Assembly (NCBI GenBank): GCA_007133095.1
Contig: SLNK01000024.1
Coordinates: 1 to 21,203, forward strand
Source of the DNA: Candidatus Peregrinibacteria bacterium
Lineage (GTDB): Bacteria > Patescibacteriota > Gracilibacteria > UBA1369 > LOWO2-01-FULL-3
Direction of reading: 5' to 3'
DNA length: 21,203 nt
In this document: one piece after another, positions 21,201 to 21,203 of the stretch
How the letters are laid out: the number at the start of each line of letters is the position of its first letter
How positions within the stretch are numbered: position 1 is the first letter of the stretch
The notes under the pieces: generated by a model
Database searches by the model: none
What the model saw: the letters and a program-made list of their open reading frames with translations, nothing else
Told to the model about the DNA's origin: nothing
Position numbers and translations under genes: made by a program

Positions 21201-21203
21201 CCG

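Noticed and set aside
1..21203. CRISPR array, tRNA or rRNA genes, prophage or defence genes
   Set aside because: No regularly spaced repeats, tRNA cloverleaf, rRNA signature or defence or phage protein was recognised anywhere in the window.

Overview
The window reads as chromosomal DNA from a small-genome bacterium, probably of the Candidate Phyla Radiation (Patescibacteria; a Peregrinibacteria-like lineage is my best guess, at low confidence). The reasons are a V/A-type rotary ATPase in place of an F-type, a His-containing Fe/Mn superoxide dismutase, standard genetic code (UGA is used as stop and no gene needs it read through), AT-leaning codons, and no convincing Shine-Dalgarno sequence before any of the 17 longer genes. 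The phylum is inference; no rRNA is present.

Layout. 1-2031: a LemA-family gene cut by the left edge and sodA-like superoxide dismutase (both minus), divergent from a VIT1-family metal transporter (plus). 1979-11820: a ten-gene minus-strand operon read right to left, H/G-I-K-E-C-F-A-B-D of a V/A-ATPase followed 2 nt later by a GT4 glycosyltransferase whose end overlaps the VIT1 gene tail to tail. The operon has a good sigma70-type promoter at 11883-11911. The K ring subunit carries the full Na+-ligand set known from Enterococcus hirae NtpK. 12014-14395: a DnaQ-DinG type fusion (minus) with an intact DEDDh exonuclease but a helicase half that has lost its ATPase motifs.

14509-14924: no protein gene, but a strong plus-strand promoter, a highly structured RNA of about 380 nt and an intrinsic terminator, which I could not match to a known RNA class. 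14938-16017: carA (minus), with a promoter that places transcription start at the start codon. 16018-16946: a non-coding island with a second structured RNA candidate (about 330 nt), a 30-codon hydrophobic peptide gene on the other strand, and copy 1 of a 152-bp palindromic repeat.

16947-20980: pyrB-pyrC-pyrD-pyrK (plus), which with carA covers most of de novo UMP synthesis (carB, pyrE and pyrF are not here). Directly after pyrK lies copy 2 of the palindromic repeat (21001-21153), then a promoter reading out of the window. The two repeat copies share an 89-bp core differing at 8 positions, with two compensatory base-pair changes in one hairpin, and have unrelated but internally complementary outer arms. 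This is the most striking undescribed-looking signal in the window, followed by the two orphan structured RNAs and the dead helicase fusion.
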